Assembly (NCBI RefSeq): GCF_900142215.1
Contig: NZ_FRAC01000010.1
Coordinates: 124,001-188,000 of the forward strand
Origin: Anaerocolumna jejuensis DSM 15929
GTDB taxonomy: Bacteria; Bacillota; Clostridia; Lachnospirales; Lachnospiraceae
DNA: 64,000 nt
Reading direction: 5' to 3'
A model generated the notes under the pieces. The model was not told the origin of the DNA and ran no database searches. It saw only the letters and a program-made list of their open reading frames with translations. Positions within the stretch are counted from its first letter, which is position 1. The number at the start of each line of letters is the position of its first letter. This document shows, one piece after another, positions 34,471-42,312 of this stretch. Made by a program: the position numbers and the translations under genes.

Positions 34471-35259
34471 ATGTGTGAGAACAAAATGCTGAGTCAGGAA
34501 AATATCATTGTAACTGCTACGGAAATTCAAACTATTTTAAAAGACTTCCGCATAGGCAAGAAACCTCTGGCAAAATTGTTAGGGTGGGGCGAGACCACAA
34601 TAATAAGATATATAGAGGGAGACATCCCAACTGCGGAGTATTCGAACAAACTAAAAAACATAGTAGAAGATCCCGTATATTATTATGAACTGCTGCTGGA
34701 CAATAAGGATAACCTGACCAATGTTGCCTACCGTAAGACTATGCAGGCAGTTCTGGAGAAGATGACAGAGAGAAAAATTAATCTGATAGCCCAGTATATG
34801 ATATATTACACCCAAGGAGATCTGTCACCTGGTTATACCCAATGGCTTTTATATTATGCCCAGGGTTTTTCCATGGCACTGTTCGACAGGGAATTATTCG
34901 AGGATGATTATTATGTAAATACGGAAAATGCTCCTTATATCAGCTTGTACAACAGCATGAAAAAGCATGGAGTAAATTTATTTGAGGTTCCCTTGAACCG
35001 CCTGGCGGAGCATGAAAAAAGTCTCATAAATAAGATTTTAGATACCTTCTGCTGGTATGGGCCGAAGACGTTGAAAGCCCTTTCAGCCTTTGAGAAATCC
35101 AATTACCGCGTATCCAGGGATAAAGAGGGCAGAAGAATCATTTCAAAGGATTTAATAAAGAGCCAGTTCAAGGATATCCTGGCGCTTTACGGAATCAGGG
35201 GACTTAATGACATACATAAGTATCCCGACAGCAGATTTTTTGATTTGAAGGGAATTTAA
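34471..35259 (+). CDS. HTH plus Panacea (SocA-like, DUF4065) domain protein
   Basis: A 262-residue protein. The N-terminal part has an XRE-like helix-turn-helix (KPLAKLLGWGETTIIRYIEG). The C-terminal part resembles the Panacea/SocA antitoxin domain (WLLYYAQGFSMALFDRELFEDDY and ILDTFCWYGPKTLKALS). Panacea proteins usually neutralise a toxin encoded beside them. Here neighbours are a permease and a DUF2156 protein, so no obvious toxin partner exists. ATG 34471 was chosen because AAAGGGGATAG precedes it; an in-frame TTG at 34438 is unlikely. It may be a solitary regulator or phage-defence-related remnant. Confidence 0.65.
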   Translation: MCENKMLSQENIIVTATEIQTILKDFRIGKKPLAKLLGWGETTIIRYIEGDIPTAEYSNKLKNIVEDPVYYYELLLDNKDNLTNVAYRKTMQAVLEKMTERKINLIAQYMIYYTQGDLSPGYTQWLLYYAQGFSMALFDRELFEDDYYVNTENAPYISLYNSMKKHGVNLFEVPLNRLAEHEKSLINKILDTFCWYGPKTLKALSAFEKSNYRVSRDKEGRRIISKDLIKSQFKDILALYGIRGLNDIHKYPDSRFFDLKGI

Positions 35260-35289
35260 GCTGAATTAAGCGGCTCTGTGTTAATAGCT

Positions 35290-35404
35290 GGGGTGGATTC
35301 AAAGAATCCCACCCTAACTATTGACACAGCCAAAAAACAGGGAGCTGCTGCAGATAGCCGGCTAATCTCTTTCCGTAAAGCTATCTGCAGCAGTTCCCTG
35401 TTTT
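35290..35404. terminator. Large hairpin between convergent genes
   Basis: The stem AAAACAGGGAGCTGCTGC... (35334-35358) pairs with 35380-35404 over 25 bases with one G-U pair. A smaller hairpin GGGTGGATTC/GAATCCCACCC precedes it at 35290-35313. A run of A before and T after the large stem would allow termination in both directions for the Panacea and DUF2156 genes. Confidence 0.75.
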
Positions 35405-35436
35405 CCATGTATCGAAAGAAGCCAGGCGGCAATGTT

Positions 35437-36357
35437 TTATAAACTGCGCTGGTAAATATTATACTTTGATTCAAGGCGAATGGGCTGATAGGATAATTTG
35501 GCTTTTCTTAAACCTTCCTGACCCAGGTCGTCTTCTCTGTTGACAATTTCCGCTTCCGGAAAGGAATGGATAAGAAATTGCTGGTTAATATAATTATACA
35601 GGCCGGGAATATTGATATTGGCTTTTTCAATGTGAATAAAGGCACATTTGATTTCGGGAGCGTAGCTTCCGATAGAATAGGCCTCCATTTTACCGTCAAT
35701 ATATACTCCGCCAATCTGACAGTCTACAAAGCCGCAATACTTGAATAAGCGGTGTATGCCGTTTTCTTCGCTTCTCATGCTGCTATGCTTATCTTCATAA
35801 TCTCTGTTATCCAGCCATCTGTCGTGAAAGCTTTCGATTTCAGCCACATCGGAACAATCGAGAGTTCTGAATTCATATCTGCCTTCATAATTTTTCAGAA
35901 AAGAATTCAGGTGGTTTTTCTTTTTGTGATAGGCCTTGCCGCTAAGAGTTCTCAATTTTTCGGCATCATAGACATAATCATAGTTCTCCCGGCAGTCCTC
36001 CACCGTAAATTCTTCTTCAAAGCCCGGCAGGGCACGAAGTATGGTAAGAAAGGACTCGTCGATCAAATACATATTTAGGGGCTGGTTCAGAACCTTGTTC
36101 CAGTGCTCCTTTATTTCTGAAAAAACGGCAGGAATATCATCTGTCTTACAAAGGGGCATCATTGGACTCAACATACTTTTGGCTTTAATTACGCACATCA
36201 TATAGGTATCATTCCGGTAATAATGAGTATCATAAAACTCTTCCCATATAAACTGGTTTACCGGCTGCCGTTCCGAAATATAAACCGGTCTTAGGTTGGA
36301 ATAGGACTCCAGACTAAGACAGTCGGCAAGCGTTAGCTTTTTTATTTCTATTCCCAT
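35437..36357 (-). CDS. DUF2156 domain protein (lysylphosphatidylglycerol synthetase C-terminal-like)
   Basis: A 306-residue cytoplasmic protein with two GNAT-like halves, matching the DUF2156 family related to the catalytic end of MprF. Motifs include the central KAYHKKKNHLNSFLKNY and the late FIHIEKANINIPGLYNYINQQF and NREDDLGQEGLRKAK. No membrane domain is attached, so it is not a full MprF. It may transfer an acyl or aminoacyl group; the substrate is unknown. ATG 36357 follows GGAGAAAAGTTT. It is 47 bases downstream of typA on the same strand and may share its transcript. Confidence 0.82.
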   Translation of the reverse strand: MGIEIKKLTLADCLSLESYSNLRPVYISERQPVNQFIWEEFYDTHYYRNDTYMMCVIKAKSMLSPMMPLCKTDDIPAVFSEIKEHWNKVLNQPLNMYLIDESFLTILRALPGFEEEFTVEDCRENYDYVYDAEKLRTLSGKAYHKKKNHLNSFLKNYEGRYEFRTLDCSDVAEIESFHDRWLDNRDYEDKHSSMRSEENGIHRLFKYCGFVDCQIGGVYIDGKMEAYSIGSYAPEIKCAFIHIEKANINIPGLYNYINQQFLIHSFPEAEIVNREDDLGQEGLRKAKLSYQPIRLESKYNIYQRSL

Positions 36358-36404
36358 AAACTTTTCTCCTGTCAGTTATGGCTGCCCTTTGCAGGTAACA
36401 ATGG

Positions 36405-38243
36405 TTATTTACTTTGTGAATTACGTTTTGACCTCATTCTGAGAGTAGGGTCTAATATTTTCTTTCGTATTCTTAAATTCTGTGGAGTGACCTCTAAGAG
36501 TTCATCCGTATCGATAAATTCAAGAGCCTGTTCCAGGCTTAAGTTCTTAGGCGTAACAAGCTTTAATGATTCATCAGCACTGGAGGAACGGGTATTGGTC
36601 AATTGCTTTCTCTTGCAGACATTTACTTCAATATCCTCTGCCTTGCCATTCTGTCCTATTACCATACCGGAATATACCTTGACACCGGGTTGGATAAAGA
36701 GGGTGCCGCGTTCCTGGGCGTTAAAGAGTCCATAAGTAATCGCTTCTCCAGATTCATAGGCAATTAAAGACCCTTGCTTTCTGTACTGGATATCACCCTT
36801 ATAGGGACCGTAATCTTCAAATAAGGTGTTTATAATACCGTTACCCTTTGTGTCCGTTAAGAATTCGCCTCTGTATCCGATAAGTCCTCTGGAAGGAATA
36901 ATAAATTCCAGTCGGGCATAACCGCCGTTGCCATTTGACATTCCCTGCAGTTCACCCTTACGCTGACTTAATTTATCAATAACTGTACCGGTAAATTCAT
37001 CGGGAACATCAATGATCGCACGTTCCATTGGCTCCAGCTGGTGGCCTTTTTCATCATGGTGGTAAAGTACTTCTGCCTTGCTGACAGCAAATTCATAGCC
37101 TTCTCTTCGCATATTTTCAATCAGGACGGATAAATGAAGCTCGCCTCTGCCGGATACCTTAAAGCTCTCTGTGGTATCTGTTTCTTCCACACGGAGGCTG
37201 ACATCGGTATTCAACTCACGGAATAAGCGGTCCCTTAAATGTCTTGAGGTTATATATTTACCTTCCTGTCCTGCCAGAGGGCTGTCATTTACGATAAAGT
37301 GCATGGCAATCGTCGGCTCGGAAATCTTCTGAAAGGAAATAGGTCTGGGGTTTTCAGGTGAACAGAGGGTATCACCGATGTGAATGTCTGCAATACCGGA
37401 GATGGCAACAATTGCACCGATGGAGGCTTCATTTACTTCAACCTTTTTAAGGCCTTCGAATTCATAGAGCTTGCTGATCTTAACCTTTTGGCTCTTTTCG
37501 GGATCATGGGCATTGACCAGGACTACCTCCTGATTAACCTTAATAGCACCGTTGTCAACCTTGCCGACACCGATACGGCCTACATATTCATTATAATCAA
37601 TGGTACTGATAAGCACCTGTGTGCTTTCCTCCGGGTCTCCTTCAGGAGCTGGTATATAGTCTATTATTGTTTCAAAGAGAGGTTTCATATTCTCAGGAGA
37701 TTCATTTAATTCTAATATAGCAACACCGGATTTTGCAGATGCAAAAACGAAAGGACAGTCAAGCTGGTCTTCGGAAGCATCCAGTTCAATAAATAATTCA
37801 AGTACTTCGTCAATTACTTCCTTGGGTCTGGCTTCCGGACGGTCAATTTTATTAATGCAGACGATAACCGGCAGGTCAAGCTCAAGAGCTTTCTTTAATA
37901 CGAACTTTGTCTGAGGCATGGGGCCTTCAAAGGCATCCACTACCAGGACTACGCCGTTGACCATCTTAAGGACACGTTCTACCTCACCGCCGAAATCCGC
38001 ATGTCCGGGGGTATCTATAATATTGATTTTAACACCTTCATAATATACTGCAGTATTCTTGGAAAGAATAGTGATACCGCGTTCTCTTTCAATATCATTG
38101 GAGTCCATGACTCTTTCCTGTACCGTTTGGTTGGAACGGAATACGCCGCTTTGTTTTAAAAGCTCATCTACAAGGGTTGTTTTACCGTGGTCTACGTGAG
38201 CGATGATTGCAATGTTTCTGATATCTTCTCTTTTGATACGCAT
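36405..38243 (-). CDS. typA: Translational GTPase TypA/BipA
   Basis: A 612-residue protein, the usual length for BipA. The GTPase P-loop AHVDHGKTT (15-23), DTPGH (G3) and CINKID (G4) are present. Beta-barrel domain II, the EF-G-like domains III and V and the BipA-specific C-terminal domain follow (ending KRKQLTNTRSSSADESL and LLEVTPQNLRIRKK). It binds the ribosome and supports assembly or translation at low temperature and stress. ATG 38243 follows AAAGAGG. It is divergent from the ssb-like gene; the 456-base gap contains a hairpin at 38349. Confidence 0.97.
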   Translation of the reverse strand: MRIKREDIRNIAIIAHVDHGKTTLVDELLKQSGVFRSNQTVQERVMDSNDIERERGITILSKNTAVYYEGVKINIIDTPGHADFGGEVERVLKMVNGVVLVVDAFEGPMPQTKFVLKKALELDLPVIVCINKIDRPEARPKEVIDEVLELFIELDASEDQLDCPFVFASAKSGVAILELNESPENMKPLFETIIDYIPAPEGDPEESTQVLISTIDYNEYVGRIGVGKVDNGAIKVNQEVVLVNAHDPEKSQKVKISKLYEFEGLKKVEVNEASIGAIVAISGIADIHIGDTLCSPENPRPISFQKISEPTIAMHFIVNDSPLAGQEGKYITSRHLRDRLFRELNTDVSLRVEETDTTESFKVSGRGELHLSVLIENMRREGYEFAVSKAEVLYHHDEKGHQLEPMERAIIDVPDEFTGTVIDKLSQRKGELQGMSNGNGGYARLEFIIPSRGLIGYRGEFLTDTKGNGIINTLFEDYGPYKGDIQYRKQGSLIAYESGEAITYGLFNAQERGTLFIQPGVKVYSGMVIGQNGKAEDIEVNVCKRKQLTNTRSSSADESLKLVTPKNLSLEQALEFIDTDELLEVTPQNLRIRKKILDPTLRMRSKRNSQSK

Positions 38244-38348
38244 ATTATCCTCTTTCCTAAATGTCCAGGCTGCGACTGGATATTTCTATACTATAGCTGA
38301 TTTGTTTCTATATATTTTAATATTAGAAGCGGCTGATGCGGCCGGCTT

Positions 38349-38390
38349 TCATTTTATTGTCATAATTAAAATATGAATTCAATAAAATGA
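38349..38390. repeat. Inverted repeat in the typA-ssb intergenic region
   Basis: TCATTTTATTG (38349-38359) pairs exactly with CAATAAAATGA (38380-38390), with an inner TCATA/TATGA pair. It may be a regulatory hairpin or operator. The remainder of 38244-38698 is AT-rich and shows no gene or RNA that I recognise. Confidence 0.6.
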
Positions 38391-38698
38391 TATAGATTTA
38401 TATAAACTGCAATAAATTCTAAGAAACCCACGGGACACTCTAACTTGAATATTGTATCATACTACGGAAAATTTACAAGGTCTTTCTTTGGAGGGCTTTA
38501 ATTTCAGCATTTTGCTTATCTGTAAAAAAAATTCAGATAAAAACTTGGAAATTTTTTAATGTTTTTGTTCTAAAGGAAATAAAATCTGCATACATATAGT
38601 AATGGAGAATAATTTTATCTTGAAGGTCAGGACAATACAATTGGGATACCAATTTAAAATTGTACAGAACACGAGTAAAGAGAAGGGAGTCATACGAA

Positions 38699-39331
38699 AT
38701 GACAGATAAAGTATTTGATAACAATCAAGTAAGTATTGCAGGCGAGGTAATGACTGATTTTGAATTCAGTCACGATGTATTTGGGGAAGGCTTTTACGTG
38801 CTGGAGGTGCAGGTAAGCCGGCTAAGTAGTTCTGCGGATATTATTCCTATTATGATATCGGAGCGGTTAGTCGATGTAAAGGCAGATTTAAAAGGCAAGT
38901 ATGTGGAGGTTAACGGGCAGTTCCGTTCCTATAACCGACATGAGGACAACAAGAACAGGTTGGTGCTGTCCGTATTTGCCCGGGAAATCAAAGTAAGCGA
39001 TGAGGATACGGAAGGTATCCGCCCTAATTTCATTTTTCTGGACGGTTTCGTCTGCAAGCAGCCTATATACCGAAAGACTCCCCTGGGACGAGAAATTGCC
39101 GATATTTTACTTGCAGTAAACAGACCTTACGGAAAATCCGATTACATACCCTGCATCTGTTGGGGAAGAAATGCCAGATTTGCTGAGAATTTCACTGTTG
39201 GAGGCCATATTCAGGTATGGGGCAGAATCCAGAGCAGGGAATATCAGAAAAAGTTAAATGAAAGTGACTTTGAAAAGCGGATTGCTTATGAGGTATCCGT
39301 AAGCAAGCTGGAATATTTGGAAGAATATTAA
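38699..39331 (+). CDS. Single-stranded DNA-binding protein with two OB-folds
   Basis: A 210-residue protein with two successive OB-type domains. The first (about 8-100) begins NQVSIAGEVMTDFEFSHD. The second (about 108-205) has FVCKQPIYRKTPLGREIADILLAVNR, close to standard bacterial SSB, and ends with WGRIQSREY. Ordinary SSB has one OB-fold and an acidic tail that ends in IPF; here that tail is absent and the protein ends LEYLEEY. It may be a secondary SSB. ATG 38699 follows AAGGGAG; an in-frame TTG at 38660 is less likely. Confidence 0.75.
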   Translation: MTDKVFDNNQVSIAGEVMTDFEFSHDVFGEGFYVLEVQVSRLSSSADIIPIMISERLVDVKADLKGKYVEVNGQFRSYNRHEDNKNRLVLSVFAREIKVSDEDTEGIRPNFIFLDGFVCKQPIYRKTPLGREIADILLAVNRPYGKSDYIPCICWGRNARFAENFTVGGHIQVWGRIQSREYQKKLNESDFEKRIAYEVSVSKLEYLEEY

Positions 39332-39461
39332 GAAGATTAATTGGATTCGTGTGGCAGAAGGTCATGTTCATTGAAGGCATACCTGGAGTTTAAGAATATA
39401 CACAGGCGAAAGCTGAAATTACCTTATGATACCGAATCGTTATTGGAACATAAAATTAAAA

Positions 39462-39547
39462 AAGCCATGGACTTATGGAGCTGTTAATTGATAAATACCT
39501 TTAAGGGGGGCAGGTATCAGTTAATCCAGCCTAAAAGTCCATGGCTT
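39462..39547. terminator. Bidirectional hairpin between ssb-like and SMR genes
   Basis: AAGCCATGGACTT (39462-39474) pairs exactly with AAGTCCATGGCTT (39535-39547). Inner pairings between AATACCT and AGGTAT extend the stem. A-rich and T-rich flanks on the two sides suit termination of both convergent genes. It does not share the five-copy palindrome core. Confidence 0.7.
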
Positions 39548-39553
39548 ATTCAA

Positions 39554-39874
39554 TTAGTGGGAGGAGGCCAGCTTCAGGCCTATAATTCCGGTCAATATAA
39601 AGCCCATGCACACTATTCTTAAGACATCCACCGGTTCCTTAAATAACAGGATACCCAGAATTGCGGTACCAATTGTGCCGATACCGGTCCATATGGCATA
39701 AGCAGTTCCCAAAGGCAGGGTCTTTAAGGCAAGGGACAGGAAATAAAAGCTTGCTGCCATTCCGGCTATTGTAAGGGCACTTGGTACAAGCCTTGTAAAT
39801 CCATGGGAGTACTTTAAGCCTACAGCCCACCATACTTCACAGATACCGGCAATAATTAAGTATAACCATTTCAT
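39554..39874 (-). CDS. SMR-family exporter, guanidinium (Gdx/SugE) type
   Basis: A 106-residue small multidrug-resistance protein with four helices. It begins MKWLYLIIAGICEVWWAVGLKYS; E13 is the invariant membrane glutamate. The region PLGTAYAIWTGIGTIGTA and GLKLASSH at the end fit the Gdx/SugE branch, which exports guanidinium rather than drugs. A guanidine-I riboswitch lies directly upstream, which supports this strongly. ATG 39874 was chosen because AGGAGGAG precedes it; the longer frame to 40018 runs through the riboswitch. It works as an antiparallel dimer in the membrane. Confidence 0.93.
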   Translation of the reverse strand: MKWLYLIIAGICEVWWAVGLKYSHGFTRLVPSALTIAGMAASFYFLSLALKTLPLGTAYAIWTGIGTIGTAILGILLFKEPVDVLRIVCMGFILTGIIGLKLASSH

Positions 39875-39929
39875 AAAAATTCTCCTCCTTTTATCAGGTT
39901 TAGGGGTTACCAGGTAAATGAGCAAAAAA

Positions 39930-39967
39930 GAAAAGCCTGGGAGATGTTTTTCAATCTCCCAGGCTTT
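39930..39967 (-). terminator. Guanidine riboswitch terminator
   Basis: On the minus strand AAAAGCCTGGGAGAT and ATCTCCCAGGCTTTT pair around a short loop, followed by a T-rich run. The left half overlaps the end of the aptamer, so ligand binding would prevent termination. Confidence 0.9.
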
Positions 39968-40050
39968 TATCCTTCCGTGAACGCAGTTAACTGCGCGTTT
40001 TATCTCGGACCTGACCAATACGGTTTGTATTGCGGAACCCTATAAAACTT
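39950..40050 (-). promoter_or_regulatory. Guanidine-I (ykkC) riboswitch
   Basis: On the minus strand the ykkC blocks appear in order: AGGGTTCCGCA, GGTCAGGTCCGAGA, ACGGAAGGATAAAAGCC and TGGGAGA. It precedes an SMR exporter gene, its classic target. Confidence 0.93.
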
Positions 40051-40074
40051 ATACTATTTATTTTACCTGGTATT

Positions 40075-40103
40075 ATAATACGAAATTATGAAAGCAATGT
40101 CAA
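40075..40103 (-). promoter_or_regulatory. Promoter of the guanidine exporter gene
   Basis: On the minus strand TTGACA (40098-40103) and TATTAT (40075-40080) are separated by 17 bases and lie just upstream of the riboswitch. Confidence 0.8.
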
Positions 40104-40176
40104 GGTTAAAGAAAATCTAAAGTACCTTTACAGTTATAGGTTAGTCTTTGTTGCATTTAAGTCTTTGGAAACGGAC

Positions 40177-40408
40177 GATGGTTTCTGGTTCCGTTCATTC
40201 ATTTTCTAGTTCACGGTTCCAATTCCACTAAAATGCCAGCCGTTATTCCTGGAAGATTAAATTGCACCAAACTCGCTTCACATTTACTGGTTATATCAAT
40301 ACTATGCGCTCAGACACTGGTGCGATTTAACCTAGTCATAACGGCTGCCATTTAAGTGTCATATGGAACCCTTCAATAGAAAATGAATGAACGGAACCAG
40401 AAACCATC
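40177..40408 (-). repeat. Long palindromic element, copy D (reverse orientation)
   Basis: The outer arms 40177-40208 and 40377-40408 are complementary at all 32 positions (GATGGTTTC...GAAACCATC). Read on the minus strand, the core shows ATGACACTTAA, an inner stem around CGCACCA/TGGTGC, a loop starting TCTGAGCG and ending GCGAGTTTGG, and TTTAGTGGAAT. The loop is longer than in copies A-C. Outer arm sequence is unrelated to the other copies. Confidence 0.9.
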
Positions 40409-40582
40409 TGTACTTTAGCATAACATTTATGTGAATAGAGGTGTAAGGTTTAATATAACTCTTTCCAGTAACTGGTTTTATGTATTTGCAATTCCGCTAT
40501 TTGTAGTTCCGTTATATGAATTTGAAAAGCAGTTCCATTAAATGCAATGCATACGCATCAGACCAAATAATGGATATGAACA

Positions 40583-40814
40583 GATGACCAAGGGGGTTGT
40601 TTTGGAGGTTTGTCTCAAGAGGTTCCTTATGACACTTAAGCGGCAGGAAACGTGACTAGGTAAAACAGTGCCACTGTTTGAGCTTGATACCTGACACAGC
40701 CAAATCTGTCACAGCGAGTTTGGCGCTGATTTACCTGCCAGTCACGTTTTCTGCCGTTTTAGTGGAATAAGGGTTCTCGCGTAACAAACCTCCAAAACAA
40801 CACCCTTGGTCATC
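40583..40814 (+). repeat. Long palindromic element, copy E
   Basis: The outer arms 40583-40613 and 40784-40814 are complementary at 30 of 31 positions (GATGACCAAG...CTTGGTCATC). Inside are ATGACACTTAAG, the loop start TTTGAGC, an extra mini-hairpin TGACA...TGTCA within the loop, GCGAGTTTGG and TTTAGTGGAAT. The right flank ATGCATTTGCC resembles the outer flank of copy A. It lies 175 bases from copy D, with only simple AT-rich sequence between (40409-40582). Confidence 0.92.
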
Positions 40815-40867
40815 GTCCGCTCCCATAAACTTCCCTTATGCATTTGCCGTTCTATATGAAATTGTAA

Positions 40868-40896
40868 TTGACAATAAAAAAGCATAATGTTAATAT
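40868..40896 (+). promoter_or_regulatory. Promoter of the lysine-regulated dap operon
   Basis: TTGACA (40868-40873) and TAATAT (40891-40896) are separated by 17 bases, about 40 bases before the riboswitch. Confidence 0.8.
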
Positions 40897-40933
40897 AAAG
40901 AGGTATTGATAAACAAAAAAATAACGTGATTTT

Positions 40934-41099
40934 GGTAGAGGCGCATTTTTTAAGAGTACATAGCAGGATATGGCAGAACATAAAGGATTGCTGTGGAAAG
41001 GAAAAGATGCCGAAATAAAGAAAAATTTTGCTTTTTCTTTGTTGGGCATGCAGTTAAGAGCTGTGTGACTGTCATCAAGAAATTGATGGAGTGCTGCCT
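40934..41099 (+). promoter_or_regulatory. Lysine (L-box) riboswitch
   Basis: The L-box blocks are recognisable: GGTAGAGGCGC at the P1 5' side, TTAAGAGTA, then GTGGAAAGG, GCCGAAATAAAG...CTTTGTTGG, AAGAGCTGTGTGACTGTCATC and GGAGTGCTGCC closing P1 (GGTAG pairs with CTGCC). It lies directly before dapA, the first committed step of lysine synthesis. High lysine should cause termination at 41156. Confidence 0.9.
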
Positions 41100-41155
41100 G
41101 AAGAATGATAGCTTTATTTCTCCGTACAGGGAGAAATTTTTCGGGATTCTTTGGT

Positions 41156-41180
41156 GTCGGCTCACGGGCCGGCTTTTTTT
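41156..41180 (+). terminator. Lysine riboswitch terminator
   Basis: GTCGGC (41156-41161) pairs with GCCGGC (41168-41173), followed by seven T residues. A separate TTTCTCC/GGAGAAA hairpin lies just upstream at 41117-41137. Confidence 0.85.
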
Positions 41181-41263
41181 ATTTCACTTACCCTTTTCTT
41201 TGCCAAAAGAAAAATGCGTTAGCTTAAGGGTCCTAAAAGGACGAAAAAACAGGAGGTGCCTTT

Positions 41264-42154
41264 ATGGCAATATTTAAAGGAGCGGGAGTTGCAATCGTAA
41301 CCCCCTTTGATGAGAATTTGAACGTGAATTACAGGAAGTTAGGCGAACTGATTGATTACCAGATTGAAAATGGTACGGACAGCATCATCATCTGCGGTAC
41401 TACAGGTGAATCCTCTACTCTGACTGAAAAAGAGCATATGGAATGTATCCGTTATACGGTGGATAAGGTAGCAAAAAGAGTTCCTGTAATAGCAGGTACC
41501 GGCTCTAATTGCACCCAGACTGCCATTGAGCTCTCGGAGGATGCCTTAAAGGCAGGAGCGGACGGGCTTCTCCTGGTAACACCCTATTATAACAAGGCGA
41601 CGCAAAAGGGCCTGATACAGCATTTTACCATGATAGCAAAGGCGGTGGACCTGCCTGTTATTCTCTATAATGTACCCAGCAGGACCGGCTGCAACCTATT
41701 GCCTGCAACTGTGGCTCAGATTTTTAAGGATGTGGATAACGTGGTCGGAATTAAAGAAGCCAGTGGAAATATCTCGCAGGTGGTTGAATTGATGCATCGC
41801 ACTCAGGGAGACATTGACCTCTATTCCGGAAATGACGATCAGGTAGTGCCCTTGCTTTCCTTAGGAGGAATTGGGGTAATCTCTGTCCTGTCCAATATTC
41901 TTCCCAGGGAAACCCATGACATTGTTGCGAACTTCTTAAAGGGAGATGTGAAGGCAAGCCGGGAGGAGCAGCTAAGGCTGGTACCGCTGATTGAAGCGCT
42001 CTTTTGTGAGGTGAATCCCATACCGGTTAAGAAAGCCCTGAATCTGATGGGTCTTGAAGTCGGCGGTCTGAGAAGTCCTTTGACAGAAATGGAAGAAGCC
42101 GGTACGGAAAGATTACGGAAGGCTATGAAGGATTGCGGAATCAGCCTGGTCTGA
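41264..42154 (+). CDS. dapA: 4-hydroxy-tetrahydrodipicolinate synthase
   Basis: A 296-residue DapA of standard length. The N-terminal GAGVAIVTPF, the phosphate-loop-like GTTGESSTLT, the YNVPSRTG motif and Schiff-base lysine K164 in GIKEASGN are present. It condenses pyruvate with aspartate semialdehyde in the first dedicated step of the diaminopimelate/lysine pathway in the cytoplasm. AGGAGGTG precedes ATG 41264. It follows the lysine riboswitch, so lysine should repress it. dapB lies 158 bases downstream on the same strand. Confidence 0.97.
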   Translation: MAIFKGAGVAIVTPFDENLNVNYRKLGELIDYQIENGTDSIIICGTTGESSTLTEKEHMECIRYTVDKVAKRVPVIAGTGSNCTQTAIELSEDALKAGADGLLLVTPYYNKATQKGLIQHFTMIAKAVDLPVILYNVPSRTGCNLLPATVAQIFKDVDNVVGIKEASGNISQVVELMHRTQGDIDLYSGNDDQVVPLLSLGGIGVISVLSNILPRETHDIVANFLKGDVKASREEQLRLVPLIEALFCEVNPIPVKKALNLMGLEVGGLRSPLTEMEEAGTERLRKAMKDCGISLV

Positions 42155-42312
42155 AAATCTGATATTAAGGATGGCAAATAGCGGTAAACTATTATATAAT
42201 TATAGTATACGTATCTTGTTATCCTGTCAGGCTGAATAGCTGTGTCAGATTTATTGGATAGGAACAGGAGAAAAATACCGAAGGTACGTAAAAGAAAAGG
42301 AGTTAGGTTAAA

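Noticed and set aside
39875..40018. N-terminal extension of the SMR protein
   Set aside because: It would translate the guanidine riboswitch terminator; the ATG at 39874 has a clear binding site and family-typical start.
11060..40814. Retron-type ncRNA as an explanation for the palindromes
   Set aside because: No reverse transcriptase gene is nearby and the copies are scattered intergenic repeats.
40993..41277. A 94-residue frame before dapA
   Set aside because: It runs through the lysine riboswitch and terminator and overlaps the dapA start without a good binding site.
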